A stretch of DNA of 64,000 nt, taken from NCBI RefSeq assembly GCF_018860155.1, contig NZ_JAHKNI010000007.1:434001-498000 (forward strand), in the 5' to 3' direction. Position numbers and translations under genes: made by a program. The stretch is from Nocardia albiluteola. GTDB taxonomy: Bacteria > Actinomycetota > Actinomycetes > Mycobacteriales > Mycobacteriaceae. The notes under the pieces were generated by a model that saw nothing but the letters and a program-made list of their open reading frames with translations, did no database searches and was not told the DNA's origin. Positions 41,151 to 49,754 of this stretch are shown piece by piece (the stretch's first letter is position 1; each line of letters starts with the position of its first letter).

Positions 41151-42033
41151 ATGTCGACGACACCCCCCCAGCGCTGGACTGGGCGCGACCATTCGCGCGT
41201 GGCGGGATCGGCTGCCCCCGTCGGCAGCCGGGCTGCCGGTCGTCCGCGGGCGCCGGGCGACCGGACTGCGGCGGGAAGAACTCGCTGACTTGGCCGGCGT
41301 TTCGGTCGATTACATTGTGCGCCTGGAGCAGGGGCGGGCGACGACACCCTCGGCGTCGGTGGTGGCGTCTTTGGCGCGTTCTCTGCAGTTGTCCACGATC
41401 GAGCGGGACCATCTGTTCCGCCTCGCACGGCTCGTGCCGCCGGCGGACGAGATGATTTCCGACCATGTTCCGCCTGGCGTGCAGCGGGTGCTTGTCCGTC
41501 TCGGGGACGTGCCGGTGGCGGTGTTCGCGGCAGACTGGCAAATGGTGTGGTGGAACCGTGGGTGGGCCGCTCTGCTGGGCGACCCCTCCGAGGTTCCGCC
41601 GCCCTTGCGCAATTTTGCCCGCGACCGGTTCCCAGTGAACGACGATCACACCTATCTGGCGCTGTGGCCGGTGACCGAAACCGACCCGGACACCACCGAC
41701 CTCGCTCTCGTTTCCGATCTGCGCCGCGCCACCGCCCGATTCCCTCAGGACCGCCGCCTTGCCGCGCTGATCGCTGATCTGAATGCGGGCAACGCCAGGT
41801 TCGCAGAACAATGGGCGACAGGAGAGGTGGCTGCCAATCGCGAGGTTCGCAAGACCGTCCGGCATCCGTCGGTGGGTCCGGTCACGGTGGACTGTGACGT
41901 GCTGACCGACGGCGATTCCGAGCTCAAGATCGTGATCATGGCCGCTGTACCCGGCAGTGACGACGAGACCAAACTCCAGCTCACCACCGTCCTCGGAACG
42001 CACCCGCCGAGACAGGGTGAATTCCCCCGGTGA
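41151..42033 (+). pseudogene. XRE family regulator with MmyB-like ligand domain, frameshifted at a C7 tract
   Basis: ATG 41151 follows AGGAG (41136-41140). Translation starts MSTTPP but a run of seven C (41163-41169) throws it out of frame. With six C the sequence would read MSTTPPSAGLGATIRAWRDRLPPSAAGL...RRATGLRREELADLAGVSVDYIVRLEQGRATTPS, a normal HTH of the MmyB group, followed by the PAS-like ligand domain (VFAADWQMVWWNRGWAALLGDPS ... FARDRFPVNDDHTYLALW). The rest of the gene is intact to TGA 42031-42033. It may be a sequencing error, a phase-variable gene or a young pseudogene. Divergent from the SDR it most likely regulates. Confidence 0.75.
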
Positions 42034-42202
42034 GTCCGGATCACAGTGAGCACCAAACCCGGGGCGATTCAGTGCCCGTCGCGGTCGTTCTGGCCCGACT
42101 CTTCCGCGCCCGATCCCGTTCCGTCCCTCGATGCCGGTAGTGCCACGGGTCGGCCATCTTCTCCGGGCTACCTTCGGCGGCCCACCGCGGCCGGCGAACG
42201 CC

Positions 42203-42874
42203 CTACTGCGCGACGCGCTCCTCGGCGCCCTCGCCGATCATCAGGTCGACGATCAACTCGGCCCCCGTCGCCGCCGCGATCTGATCGACCGTGACGTCGG
42301 GCGCGAGTTCGCGCAGTGCCAGCGCACCCGCACACACGTCGATTACGCCGAGGTTGGTAATGACGCGCTGCACCACTCCCTTTCCGGTCAGTGGCAGCGT
42401 GCACTGCTCGACGAGTTTGGCGCCGCCGTCGCGATCGGTGTGTTCCATGACGACGATGACGCGCCGGGCGCCGTGCACCAGATCCATGGCGCCGCCCATG
42501 CCCTTGACCATTTTGCCCGGCACCATCCAGTTGGCGAGGTCGCCGTCCTGCGAGACCTGCATGCCGCCGAGAACCGCGGTGTCGATGTGCCCGCCGCGAA
42601 TCATGCCGAACGACAACGCCGAATCGAAGAATGCCGCGCCCGGGTTCACCGTGACGGTCTCCTTGCCGGCGTTGATGAGGTCGGGGTCGATCGCATTCTC
42701 GGCCGGGTAGGGGCCGGTACCGAGAATGCCGTTCTCCGAATGCAGAACTACCTCAACACCTTCGGGAAGGTAGTTCGGAATCAGGGTCGGCAGCCCGATT
42801 CCCAGGTTGACGTACTCGCCGTCGATCATCTCGGCCGCGGCACGCGCGGCCATCTGCTCCCGTGACCAGCTCAT
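42203..42874 (-). CDS. 3-oxoacid CoA-transferase, subunit B
   Basis: 223 residues. The catalytic glutamate lies in LHSENGILG, and VNLGIGLPTLIPNYLPEGV and GGAMDLVHGARRVIVVMEHTD are the family blocks. With subunit A it moves CoA from succinyl-CoA to a 3-oxoacid such as acetoacetate (ScoAB) or 3-oxoadipate (PcaIJ); sequence alone does not choose. Its ATG overlaps the stop of subunit A by four bases (ATGA at 42871-42874), which ensures equal synthesis. Confidence 0.93.
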   Translation of the reverse strand: MSWSREQMAARAAAEMIDGEYVNLGIGLPTLIPNYLPEGVEVVLHSENGILGTGPYPAENAIDPDLINAGKETVTVNPGAAFFDSALSFGMIRGGHIDTAVLGGMQVSQDGDLANWMVPGKMVKGMGGAMDLVHGARRVIVVMEHTDRDGGAKLVEQCTLPLTGKGVVQRVITNLGVIDVCAGALALRELAPDVTVDQIAAATGAELIVDLMIGEGAEERVAQ

Positions 42875-43617
42875 GCCGACACCGTCCGCTTCTCGATTCG
42901 CTTGTCCACCACGCCCACATGCACCACGCGCTGCACGAACACGCCCGGTAGATGTACCTGGGTGGGATCGAGTTCGCCCGGCGCGACCAGCTTTTCGACC
43001 TGTGCAATGGTGGTCCGGCCGGCCATCGCGGCCAACGGGTTGAAGTTCATCGCGGACTTGTTGAACACGAGATTGCCCTCGGTGTCCCCGATTTCCGCGT
43101 GCACCAGCGCGAAGTCGGTCACGATCGACTCCTCGAGCACATACGTCCTGCCGCCGAAGTCACGAGTCTCCTTGGGCGGCGACGCGATCGCCACGGAGCC
43201 GTCGGCGTCGTAGCGCCACGGCAGGCCGCCGTCGGAGACCAGGGTGCCGACACCGGCGGGCGTGTAGAAGGCCGGGATCCCGGCGCCCCCGGCGCGCAGC
43301 CGCTCCGCGAGCGTGCCCTGCGGGGTCAGCTCCACCTCGAGCTCTCCGGACAGATACTGGCGGGCGAACTCCTTGTTCTCGCCGACATACGACGCGGTGA
43401 CGCGACGAATCTGCCCGGCCGACAACAGGATTCCCAGACCGCAGTCGTCGACACCACAGTTGTTGGAGAACACCTCGAGCCCGGTAACACCGCGATCGGC
43501 GAGTGCCGCGATCAACGCATCGGGTACTCCGCACAATCCGAAGCCGCCGACCGCGAGCGACGACCCGTCCGCGATGTCCGCCACGGCCTCGGCCGGAGTA
43601 TTGCGAACCTTCCGCAC
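42871..43617 (-). CDS. 3-oxoacid CoA-transferase, subunit A
   Basis: 248 residues from GTG 43617, which follows AGAGGAGG. Blocks: SSLAVGGFGLCGVPDALIAAL, EVFSNNCGVDDCGLG, ARQYLSGELEVELTPQGTLAERLRAGGAGIPAFYTPAGVGT and the end VHLPGVFVQRVV. The frame extending to 43674 has no ribosome site. First gene of the scoAB/pcaIJ-type operon and divergent from an IclR regulator, which favours a role in aromatic or ketone catabolism under IclR control. Confidence 0.93.
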   Translation of the reverse strand: MRKVRNTPAEAVADIADGSSLAVGGFGLCGVPDALIAALADRGVTGLEVFSNNCGVDDCGLGILLSAGQIRRVTASYVGENKEFARQYLSGELEVELTPQGTLAERLRAGGAGIPAFYTPAGVGTLVSDGGLPWRYDADGSVAIASPPKETRDFGGRTYVLEESIVTDFALVHAEIGDTEGNLVFNKSAMNFNPLAAMAGRTTIAQVEKLVAPGELDPTQVHLPGVFVQRVVHVGVVDKRIEKRTVSA

Positions 43618-43631
43618 CGACCCTCCTCTTC

Positions 43632-43672
43632 GTTCACTGAATAAACGTCGAACTTTGCGGGCGCCAGTGAAC
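43632..43672. promoter_or_regulatory. Inverted repeat in the CoA-transferase/IclR divergent region
   Basis: GTTCACTG (43632-43639) and CAGTGAAC (43665-43672) are perfect inverted 8-mers whose centres are 33 bp (three helical turns) apart, in the 168-bp region shared by the two promoters. IclR proteins often bind such spaced sites as a dimer of dimers. Confidence 0.5.
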
Positions 43673-43785
43673 AACGTTCCGGGAGATCACCGGAAGAGCC
43701 GCCCGCACTTACAGCCGAAACTGTTCAACAACCGGTCGCGGCTCGTCGATGTGTCCAATATGTGAACGGAGTACGCTCTCGGGAC

Positions 43786-44565
43786 ATGGCGGCACCCGAT
43801 GGATCTCATGTAGTCCGCCGAGCGGCAACCCTGCTTCGAGTGGTCGGTTCGGTCGAGCCGGCCGGCGCGTCCACCACCGAGATCGCGAAGAGGGCGGACC
43901 TGGCCCGTCCCACGGCGCACCGGCTGCTCACCTCGCTGGCCGCCGAGGGCCTGATCGACCGGGACTCGAAGACCGGTCGCTGGTCGCTCGGACCGGAGCT
44001 GTACCTGCTCGGCGCGGCGGCAGGAAGCCGCTACGACATCACCGATCAGGCCCGTGACATCCTCGGCCGTCTGTCGCGTGCCACCGGGGAGAGCGCGTTT
44101 CTCTCGGCCCGGCGCGGCGACGAAACCGTCTGCGTCCTCAGCGAGGAAGGCAGCTTCCCCGTCCGCTCGCACGTTCTGTACGAGGGCAAGCGATTCCCGC
44201 TCGGGGTCGCCTCGGCCGGCCTGGCGATACTGAGCCACCTGTCGGACCGCGAGGTCGACGATTATCTTGCGGGGACGGACCTGGCAGCGGAGTGGGGCGA
44301 GACGCACGGTGACGCAGCCTTGCGCGCTCGCATCGAGTCGACACGGCAGACGGGGTACGCGGTCAATCCGGCGCTCATCGTCGAAGGAAGCTGGGGGATG
44401 GGAGCGGTCGTGTTCGATCCCGGCGGGCGTCCCGCATGGGCGCTGAGCCTGACGGGCGTGGAAACTCGGTTCCGTTCCTCCCGTCACGCCGAGCTGGGCG
44501 CATTGCTCCTGGAACACGCGCACGTGCTGTCCAACCGACTGAAGTCGCGAGCGAGCGCTATCTGA
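43786..44565 (+). CDS. IclR family transcriptional regulator
   Basis: A 259-residue regulator: HTH AGASTTEIAKRADLARPTAHRLLTSLAAEGLIDRDSKTGRWSLG and the effector domain (SLATGESAFLSARRGDETVCVLSEEGSFPVRSHVLYEGKRFPLGVASAGLAILSHL). ATG 43786 is used; GTG 43762 would add eight residues. It is divergent from the CoA-transferase operon and likely controls it, either as activator or repressor with a substrate-derived ligand. The sugar ABC operon converges on its 3' end. Confidence 0.9.
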   Translation: MAAPDGSHVVRRAATLLRVVGSVEPAGASTTEIAKRADLARPTAHRLLTSLAAEGLIDRDSKTGRWSLGPELYLLGAAAGSRYDITDQARDILGRLSRATGESAFLSARRGDETVCVLSEEGSFPVRSHVLYEGKRFPLGVASAGLAILSHLSDREVDDYLAGTDLAAEWGETHGDAALRARIESTRQTGYAVNPALIVEGSWGMGAVVFDPGGRPAWALSLTGVETRFRSSRHAELGALLLEHAHVLSNRLKSRASAI

Positions 44566-44598
44566 TCGAGGCGGTCAACGCGGTCGCCGGCGGCGGAT

Positions 44599-45447
44599 CT
44601 ACCGTCCACCGAACCCGGACATCGCGATTCCCTTGATGAATGCCCGCTGGGCGATGGCGTAGGTGACGAGCAGCGGAAGGAGTATGAGCATGGACGCGGC
44701 CATCAGCACGGGCCATTGGGAAATGTACTGACCCTGCATCCAGACCAGGCCGAGGGTGACCGTGGAGATGTCCTTGCGCTGGATCATGATCAGTGGCCAG
44801 AGGAAATCGTTCCAGACGTTGACCCAGGTGAGTACGGCCAGGACCATGACCGCTGGCTTGGCATGGGGGAGCAGGATTCGCCAGTAGATCTGCCAGGGTG
44901 TGCATCCGTCCAATACCGCGGCCTCTTCGAGTTCGATTGGCAGAGTACGGAAGAACTGACGCATCAGGTAGGTGCCGAAGGCGCTGCCGAACAGGCCGGG
45001 CACGATCATGGCCCACGGGGTATCGGTCCAGCCGAAGATCCGCATGAGGATGAACTGAGGGATGACGGTGACCGTGAGCGGCACCATGAGCGTGGCCAGG
45101 TACGCCACGAACAGCACCTCACGGCCGGTGAATGTCAGTCGGGCGAAGGCATATCCGGCCAGCGAGCAGAAGAACACCTGCCCCGCGGTGACGCACACCG
45201 CATAGCCGAGGGTATTGAGGAACATCCGTGCGAACGGCATCAGGTGAAACACCTGGGCATAGTTGGACCACTGCGGGTGGGGCGGTAACAGGTTCGGCGT
45301 GGTGACCTCGGATTCCTTTTTCAGCGAGCCGGACAGCGCCCACAGAATGGGGAAGAGCGCACACCACGCCATGGCGATGAGCGCTGCATAGACGGCGAAC
45401 GCCCGCATGATGCCCCGGGCGCCGGCCCGCTGGGAGATTATCGACAT
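44599..45447 (-). CDS. Carbohydrate ABC transporter permease (MalG type)
   Basis: 282 residues, six predicted spans. The ATPase-contacting EAA loop is EEAAVLDGCTPWQIYWRILLPHAKPA. ATG 45447 shares a base with the stop of the upstream permease (TGATG), so it is translationally coupled. It forms the membrane channel with the permease at 45447-46400. The longer frame to 45525 overlaps that gene and is not used. Confidence 0.92.
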   Translation of the reverse strand: MSIISQRAGARGIMRAFAVYAALIAMAWCALFPILWALSGSLKKESEVTTPNLLPPHPQWSNYAQVFHLMPFARMFLNTLGYAVCVTAGQVFFCSLAGYAFARLTFTGREVLFVAYLATLMVPLTVTVIPQFILMRIFGWTDTPWAMIVPGLFGSAFGTYLMRQFFRTLPIELEEAAVLDGCTPWQIYWRILLPHAKPAVMVLAVLTWVNVWNDFLWPLIMIQRKDISTVTLGLVWMQGQYISQWPVLMAASMLILLPLLVTYAIAQRAFIKGIAMSGFGGR

Positions 45448-46400
45448 CAGTCCTCCGTGGCGTGCCTGCGAGCAATGCGCAGTTGAATGACGGTGAGTGC
45501 CAGCAAGAACACGAAAACCAGCCACGCGATGGCGGAGGCGTAGCCGATGTCACCGAACGCGAAGGCGTTCTGGAAGATCATGATTCCGAAGACGTAGGTC
45601 GCGCTCTCCGGGCCGCCGTGACCACCGGTCAGGACGTAGACCTGGTCGAACGCCTGCACGGCGTTGATGATCGAGATGACGAACACGAACGACAGTGCCC
45701 CGCGGATCAGCGGCAGGGTGATCGACCAGAACCGCCGCAGTTCTCCGGCGCCGTCGATTTTCGCTGCCTCGTAAAGGTTCTCGGGCACGCCCTGCATGGC
45801 GGCGAGCAGCACGACGGTGGCGAACGGGACGCTCTTCCAGATACTGACCAGGCACAGCGAGACCATCGCCCAGTGCGGGTCGACCAGCCAGGGGACCGGG
45901 CCGAGGCCGATCCAGCCGAGCATGATGTTGAGCAGCCCGTTGTTGGTGTCGAAGACGAAACGCCATACGACGGCCATGACCACGCCCGAGACGGCCAGCG
46001 GCAGGAACAGCACGGTCCGGAATACGCCGATGCCCTTGATGTGCCGGTTCAGCAGTTGCGCGCAGAGCAGGCTGATGACAACGGTCGGTATCAGCGTTCC
46101 GAGGGTGTAGACGACCGTGTTGCGCAACGCGATCGAGAACAGCGGATCGGCGGTGAGCAGTCGGCGGAAGTTGGCGAGACCGGCAAATGTGCTGGGCCCG
46201 AACATATCCCAGTGCTGAAAGCTCAGATACAGCGAGAATCCCACTGGGAAGAGCAGAAATACGGCGACCGCGAGGAGGTTCGGCGCGACGAACAGGCGTC
46301 CGGCCCGCGCATTTCGGCCGGCGAGCGGGGAGCGGTGCGTGCGGTGCGGGGAGAGCGCCGGTGCGGGAGCACTCGGGTCGGATTGTTCGGCCGGTGTCAT
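45447..46400 (-). CDS. Carbohydrate ABC transporter permease (MalF type)
   Basis: 317 residues, six spans after a 45-residue N-terminal tail. The EAA loop reads EAAKIDGAGELRRFWSITLPLIRGA. ATG 46400 overlaps the stop of the binding-protein gene by four bases (ATGA). The longer frame to 46709 would lie inside the binding-protein gene and is rejected. Together with the MalG-type permease it imports an oligosaccharide or polyol of unknown identity. Confidence 0.92.
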   Translation of the reverse strand: MTPAEQSDPSAPAPALSPHRTHRSPLAGRNARAGRLFVAPNLLAVAVFLLFPVGFSLYLSFQHWDMFGPSTFAGLANFRRLLTADPLFSIALRNTVVYTLGTLIPTVVISLLCAQLLNRHIKGIGVFRTVLFLPLAVSGVVMAVVWRFVFDTNNGLLNIMLGWIGLGPVPWLVDPHWAMVSLCLVSIWKSVPFATVVLLAAMQGVPENLYEAAKIDGAGELRRFWSITLPLIRGALSFVFVISIINAVQAFDQVYVLTGGHGGPESATYVFGIMIFQNAFAFGDIGYASAIAWLVFVFLLALTVIQLRIARRHATED

Positions 46401-47701
46401 TGGTTGCGAAGCACCTCGTCGGTGTCGTGGGTGAGCCCGTGCCGCAGCGAATTCGCCGCGGCGGTCCCCCGGAGCACGGGCCCGAAGTCGCGGTCCATCA
46501 GGGCGTCGATCCGTTCCCACGCGGGAGTGACCGGAAGTGGACTCGAGTACGACGGCCCGCTGGTGAGAATGTCGAGATTGCGGATTCGGGAATGCGATTT
46601 CGCAAAGCCGGCCGACTGCACCGCGGACTTCAGCACCGGAACGAACAGGCCGGATTCGGCGATCACGGCCTGTCCCTCGGGGCCGCAGGCGAATTTCACG
46701 AATTCCCATGCTTGCCGCTTGCGCGGGCTCCCGGCCGCGATGGCCAGACCGGTCGTGCCGATATTCGACCGCCCGCCCCGGCCGCGCGGACCGCCGGGCA
46801 GGGCGGTGACATCGAAATCCAGGTCATCGGCGCTCGAGAACGTGCTCCATCGCCAGTGCCCGCCCATCGCCATCGCCGCTTTCCCCTGGGTGAACAGGTC
46901 CATCGTCGACATCGATTGCTGATCGGCGACGGTGGGCGCCACCCGGTGCTTGTTGGCCAGGTCGGCGTAGAACTGGACACCGTCGACGAACGCGTCGTCG
47001 GCGAAGTTGCACCGCGACGGGTCGGTCCGCGGAGTCGTCCACTCGGTCCCGTTGTTCATGCCGAACAACCCCGCCGAGTAGTACGGCACCCAGGTGTCCA
47101 CGAACCCCCACTGGGTCACCTTCCCCGAGGCGTCGCGCTCGGTGAGAGCCTGTGCCGTACGGAGGAATTCGTCGAAGCTCCAACCGGTCGACCAGCGATC
47201 GGGCGGCGTGATCCCGGCCCGATCGAACAGCTTCCTGTTGTAGAACAGGAAATTCCCGGACCACTGTTCCGGCAGGGCGTACTGGCCGCCGTTGAAACCG
47301 AATGTGTCGTACAGGGCCGGAATGCTGTCGGCCTTCAGTGTGTCGCGGAAGCCGGGGTCCTGCCCGAGCATCGTGTTCATATCCAGCAGCACCCTCCGGT
47401 CCGCCAGACCGGCGTAGGTCTGCTCCCACGCCATCAGCACATCGGGGCACTTGCCGCCCGCGCAGAAGGTGAGCATCTGCTGCATCGGGTCCGGGCCGGA
47501 CAGCACCGTCCGCACGGGAATGTCCGGATGCCGGCGCGCGAACTCGCGAATGACCCGCATGCGCCCGTCGGCCTCTTCGGGATTGGCCTGAAAGAAGAAG
47601 GTGAGCGAATCGTCGTGACCGCACCCCCCCAACGCCGGAACCAGCAGCGACGCCCCCACAACCCCCGCGCCGCACAGCAGCGCCCGCCGTCCCAATGTCA
47701 T
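46397..47701 (-). CDS. Sugar ABC transporter substrate-binding lipoprotein
   Basis: 434 residues from ATG 47701. The N-terminus has an arginine pair (LGRRALLCGAG) and the lipobox ALGGC with Cys27 as lipid site. Typical family-1 binding-protein features: NPEEADGRMRVIREFARRHPDIPVRTVLS, PDVLMAWEQTYAGL, and TQGKAAMAMGGHW. First gene of a three-gene importer operon without an ATPase gene; many actinobacterial importers share the MsiK ATPase. A palindrome (47927-47938) lies upstream. The substrate is unknown. Confidence 0.9.
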   Translation of the reverse strand: MTLGRRALLCGAGVVGASLLVPALGGCGHDDSLTFFFQANPEEADGRMRVIREFARRHPDIPVRTVLSGPDPMQQMLTFCAGGKCPDVLMAWEQTYAGLADRRVLLDMNTMLGQDPGFRDTLKADSIPALYDTFGFNGGQYALPEQWSGNFLFYNRKLFDRAGITPPDRWSTGWSFDEFLRTAQALTERDASGKVTQWGFVDTWVPYYSAGLFGMNNGTEWTTPRTDPSRCNFADDAFVDGVQFYADLANKHRVAPTVADQQSMSTMDLFTQGKAAMAMGGHWRWSTFSSADDLDFDVTALPGGPRGRGGRSNIGTTGLAIAAGSPRKRQAWEFVKFACGPEGQAVIAESGLFVPVLKSAVQSAGFAKSHSRIRNLDILTSGPSYSSPLPVTPAWERIDALMDRDFGPVLRGTAAANSLRHGLTHDTDEVLRNQ

Positions 47702-48094
47702 TACAGCCCAGATTCTGTGAGGTGTACCGGCGGCTTCGAACGCCGGGAGCGCAGCGTCCTCCCGCTCAGGACGACGCCCACCCCTCATGGTTGGGAGTCT
47801 CGAACTTCGGTGGCAGGACGCCGATACCGTACAACCAGGCCACAAAGAAACTCGGCAGCACGCAATCCTCCATCGAAGCTGTGTCGGCAAGGTAGTGAGC
47901 AACCACCACAACCCAATATGGCGGTGCGTTATATAACGTACCGCTACATAACGGCATGATCCGGCTCGAGATGTTCCCAGTCCTGAAGTGAACGCGGGGC
48001 CCGAGCGGTATCCACTCCGCCGCGGGCACCGCGAGACCGAGTCGGAACTCGAGTCTCGCGGCGTCGGCGGGCCGCCCAGCGCACCACGGTCACC
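47702..48094. other. Promoter region of the sugar ABC operon, no gene
   Basis: About 390 bases. They contain the 12-bp palindrome at 47927-47938 and, further toward the binding-protein gene, a CCGGCG...CGCCGG hairpin (47729-47748). No coding frame has a ribosome site. Confidence 0.45.
47927..47938. promoter_or_regulatory. Palindrome CGTTATATAACG, operator candidate
   Basis: Perfect 12-bp palindrome in AT-rich DNA about 225 bp upstream of the binding-protein start. The related half-site ACATAACGG follows about 10 bp away. A LacI/GntR-type sugar regulator is a reasonable binder; none is encoded beside the operon except the IclR at the other end. Confidence 0.4.
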
Positions 48095-48526
48095 TCACAG
48101 CGGTGCTGTGAGTTCCAGGTGAATTCCGTCGGGATCGTCGAACGACAGGATCGCGATGGCGAACTGCTCCATGTCGATGACCTCGCCGTGCTCGACACCT
48201 GCTGCACCGAGGCGCGCCGCTGCCTGGTACAGCTCGTCCTTCGATCCGACCGAGAAACTCATGTGGTCCAGTCCCACCCTTTCCGAGTCGAAACGATCGG
48301 TGGTCGCGGCGACCGGACGCAATCCCAGCAACATTCCGTTGGCCTGAAATACGCATCCGCCGTATAGCTGGAACGGGTCCGCCCGGACATCCGGATCGTC
48401 CGCGCTTCCCGGTGATTCCGCGACAACGTCGAAACCGAGCACATCCCGGTAGAAGGCGCGGGATCGCTCGATGTCGGTCACCGTCAGACGAACGTGATGG
48501 GTCCCGATGGTTGCAAGAACAGGCAT
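48095..48526 (-). CDS. VOC (glyoxalase/dioxygenase) family protein
   Basis: 143 residues from ATG 48526. HHVRLTVTDIERSRAFYRDVLGFDVVAE is the first metal-side module, and GLDHMSFSVGSKDELYQAAARLGAAGV with SFDDPDGIHLELTAP the second. Metal ligands H (HHVRL), H (LDHMS) and E (HLEL) are present, so it is probably an active metalloenzyme (lyase, isomerase or dioxygenase). The longer frame to 48592 lacks a ribosome site. Reaction unknown. Confidence 0.87.
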   Translation of the reverse strand: MPVLATIGTHHVRLTVTDIERSRAFYRDVLGFDVVAESPGSADDPDVRADPFQLYGGCVFQANGMLLGLRPVAATTDRFDSERVGLDHMSFSVGSKDELYQAAARLGAAGVEHGEVIDMEQFAIAILSFDDPDGIHLELTAPL

Positions 48527-48948
48527 GCAAGCTCCGAAGATAGTAGTTGTTGCGTGCGGTGGATACACCGACGGCGGACCTGAGAACCGCACCGGGCGCG
48601 CCCCTCGCCGGCGGGCCTCGGTTGAACCATAAGCTCGAGCTCACCTCGAGGGTAGCGTCGGATGCGACACGTTTCGCATCGTTTCCGACAGGGCGCAACC
48701 CCGGTGCGACCGCCGGCTGCCACCAACCCTCGCACTGGCACGGAGCCGAGACCATCGCTCGATCCGAGATATCGAGAGGTCCGTGAGATCTGTCGCGAAC
48801 AGTGCCAGATCTGTCGGGCGCGACACTGCGAATCCAGCTTTCATCTGGCTAAGGTTTCATCAGCGTCATCGGCGACCATCGAGCCCTATCGCCACCGATT
48901 CCCGACGACGTCGGTCCGGACGCTACTCGATCACCCAGTGGAGATGGC
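48527..48948. other. Intergenic region, two direct repeats
   Basis: No gene recognised. AGATCTGTCG occurs at 48786-48795 and again at 48807-48816, 21 bp (two helical turns) apart, which could be a tandem regulator site. The remaining sequence shows nothing clear. Confidence 0.35.
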
Positions 48949-49476
48949 ATGAAGCTGCACTGTCGCCGCTGCCGCTCGTTCGAATACACCGTAACGAGCA
49001 CCGGCACACAGACCACAGCTGCCGAACTATCGGCAGACAAACCGTCGGCGGACAATGGGACCCGAGGGTTTTTCGACTGCCTCGTCGCCACCGTCGGGAT
49101 CGAACAGGGGGATGCCAGGCTGGCGAGCATCGCCACTCAGATCATTCGAGGGGCTGCCATCGAGACCGAGGCAGCCGAGATCGCGATATACGGCAATTTT
49201 GCCCTTGCGAATTCCCGAACCACCACCTTCCGGAACCCGGACCGGTCGGGTCCGCCGATCGAGATCGCCGATACCCTGGATATCCTGTCGGAGATCAGAG
49301 ACCGCCTACAGGAACGCGGCGAGCACGTATATCTGATACCTCCAGGCTGCCGCACGCGCTTCCGAGACGACCCCGCCGAAGGTCGCGCAACCGAATATCT
49401 CGTCGATCTTTCGACCGGCGGTAACCCCCCTGCGCTCGGCAGGAAGTTCGCGGTTCACCAGAGCTGCCAATTCTGA
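48949..49476 (+). CDS. Hypothetical protein with N-terminal CxxC (175 aa)
   Basis: ATG 48949 has GGAG seven bases upstream. The start MKLHCRRCRSFEYTV has a C-x-x-C that could bind zinc. The middle is acidic to neutral with a helical segment (DTLDILSEIRDRLQERGEHVYLI), and the end is unstructured (DLSTGGNPPALGRKFAVHQSCQF). I do not recognise any family. No operon partner is evident; the molybdenum-hydroxylase operon starts 280 bp downstream on the same strand. Confidence 0.5.
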   Translation: MKLHCRRCRSFEYTVTSTGTQTTAAELSADKPSADNGTRGFFDCLVATVGIEQGDARLASIATQIIRGAAIETEAAEIAIYGNFALANSRTTTFRNPDRSGPPIEIADTLDILSEIRDRLQERGEHVYLIPPGCRTRFRDDPAEGRATEYLVDLSTGGNPPALGRKFAVHQSCQF

Positions 49477-49636
49477 TCGACAACCCTGGGCGCAAACAGG
49501 TATTGACACCCACTCGGCCGGACTGCCAACCTGATAAAGCCGCGATGACGTTTCGTGTGTGGTTGTGAACTGGAGGCATATCAAGCTTTCCAGCGTTGAT
49601 GACGTCCGCGATCGGCAACGACGCCGCAGACAAGTT

Positions 49637-49653
49637 GAATTGTCTAACAATTC
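49637..49653. promoter_or_regulatory. GntR (FCD)-type operator upstream of the molybdenum-hydroxylase operon
   Basis: GAATTGT-CTA-ACAATTC is a perfect palindrome whose core TTGTCTAACAA fits the FadR-subfamily GntR consensus TnGTnnnACnA exactly. It lies 100 bp before the first gene of the five-gene operon. No GntR gene is in the window, so the regulator acts from elsewhere. Confidence 0.65.
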
Positions 49654-49754
49654 GATCCGCGTATCCGAAATGTCCGAAACGACTCCTGCATCGACTCGGA
49701 ACCCTCCAGCCGGTCGGTCCAGCGGAGCCTGAGGGCGAGCCGGTGGAGGCTGGT

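Noticed and set aside
45462..46922. 486-codon plus-strand frame opposite the ABC permease genes
   Set aside because: Arg/Glu/Gly-rich shadow sequence; the minus-strand permeases have conserved EAA loops and translational coupling.
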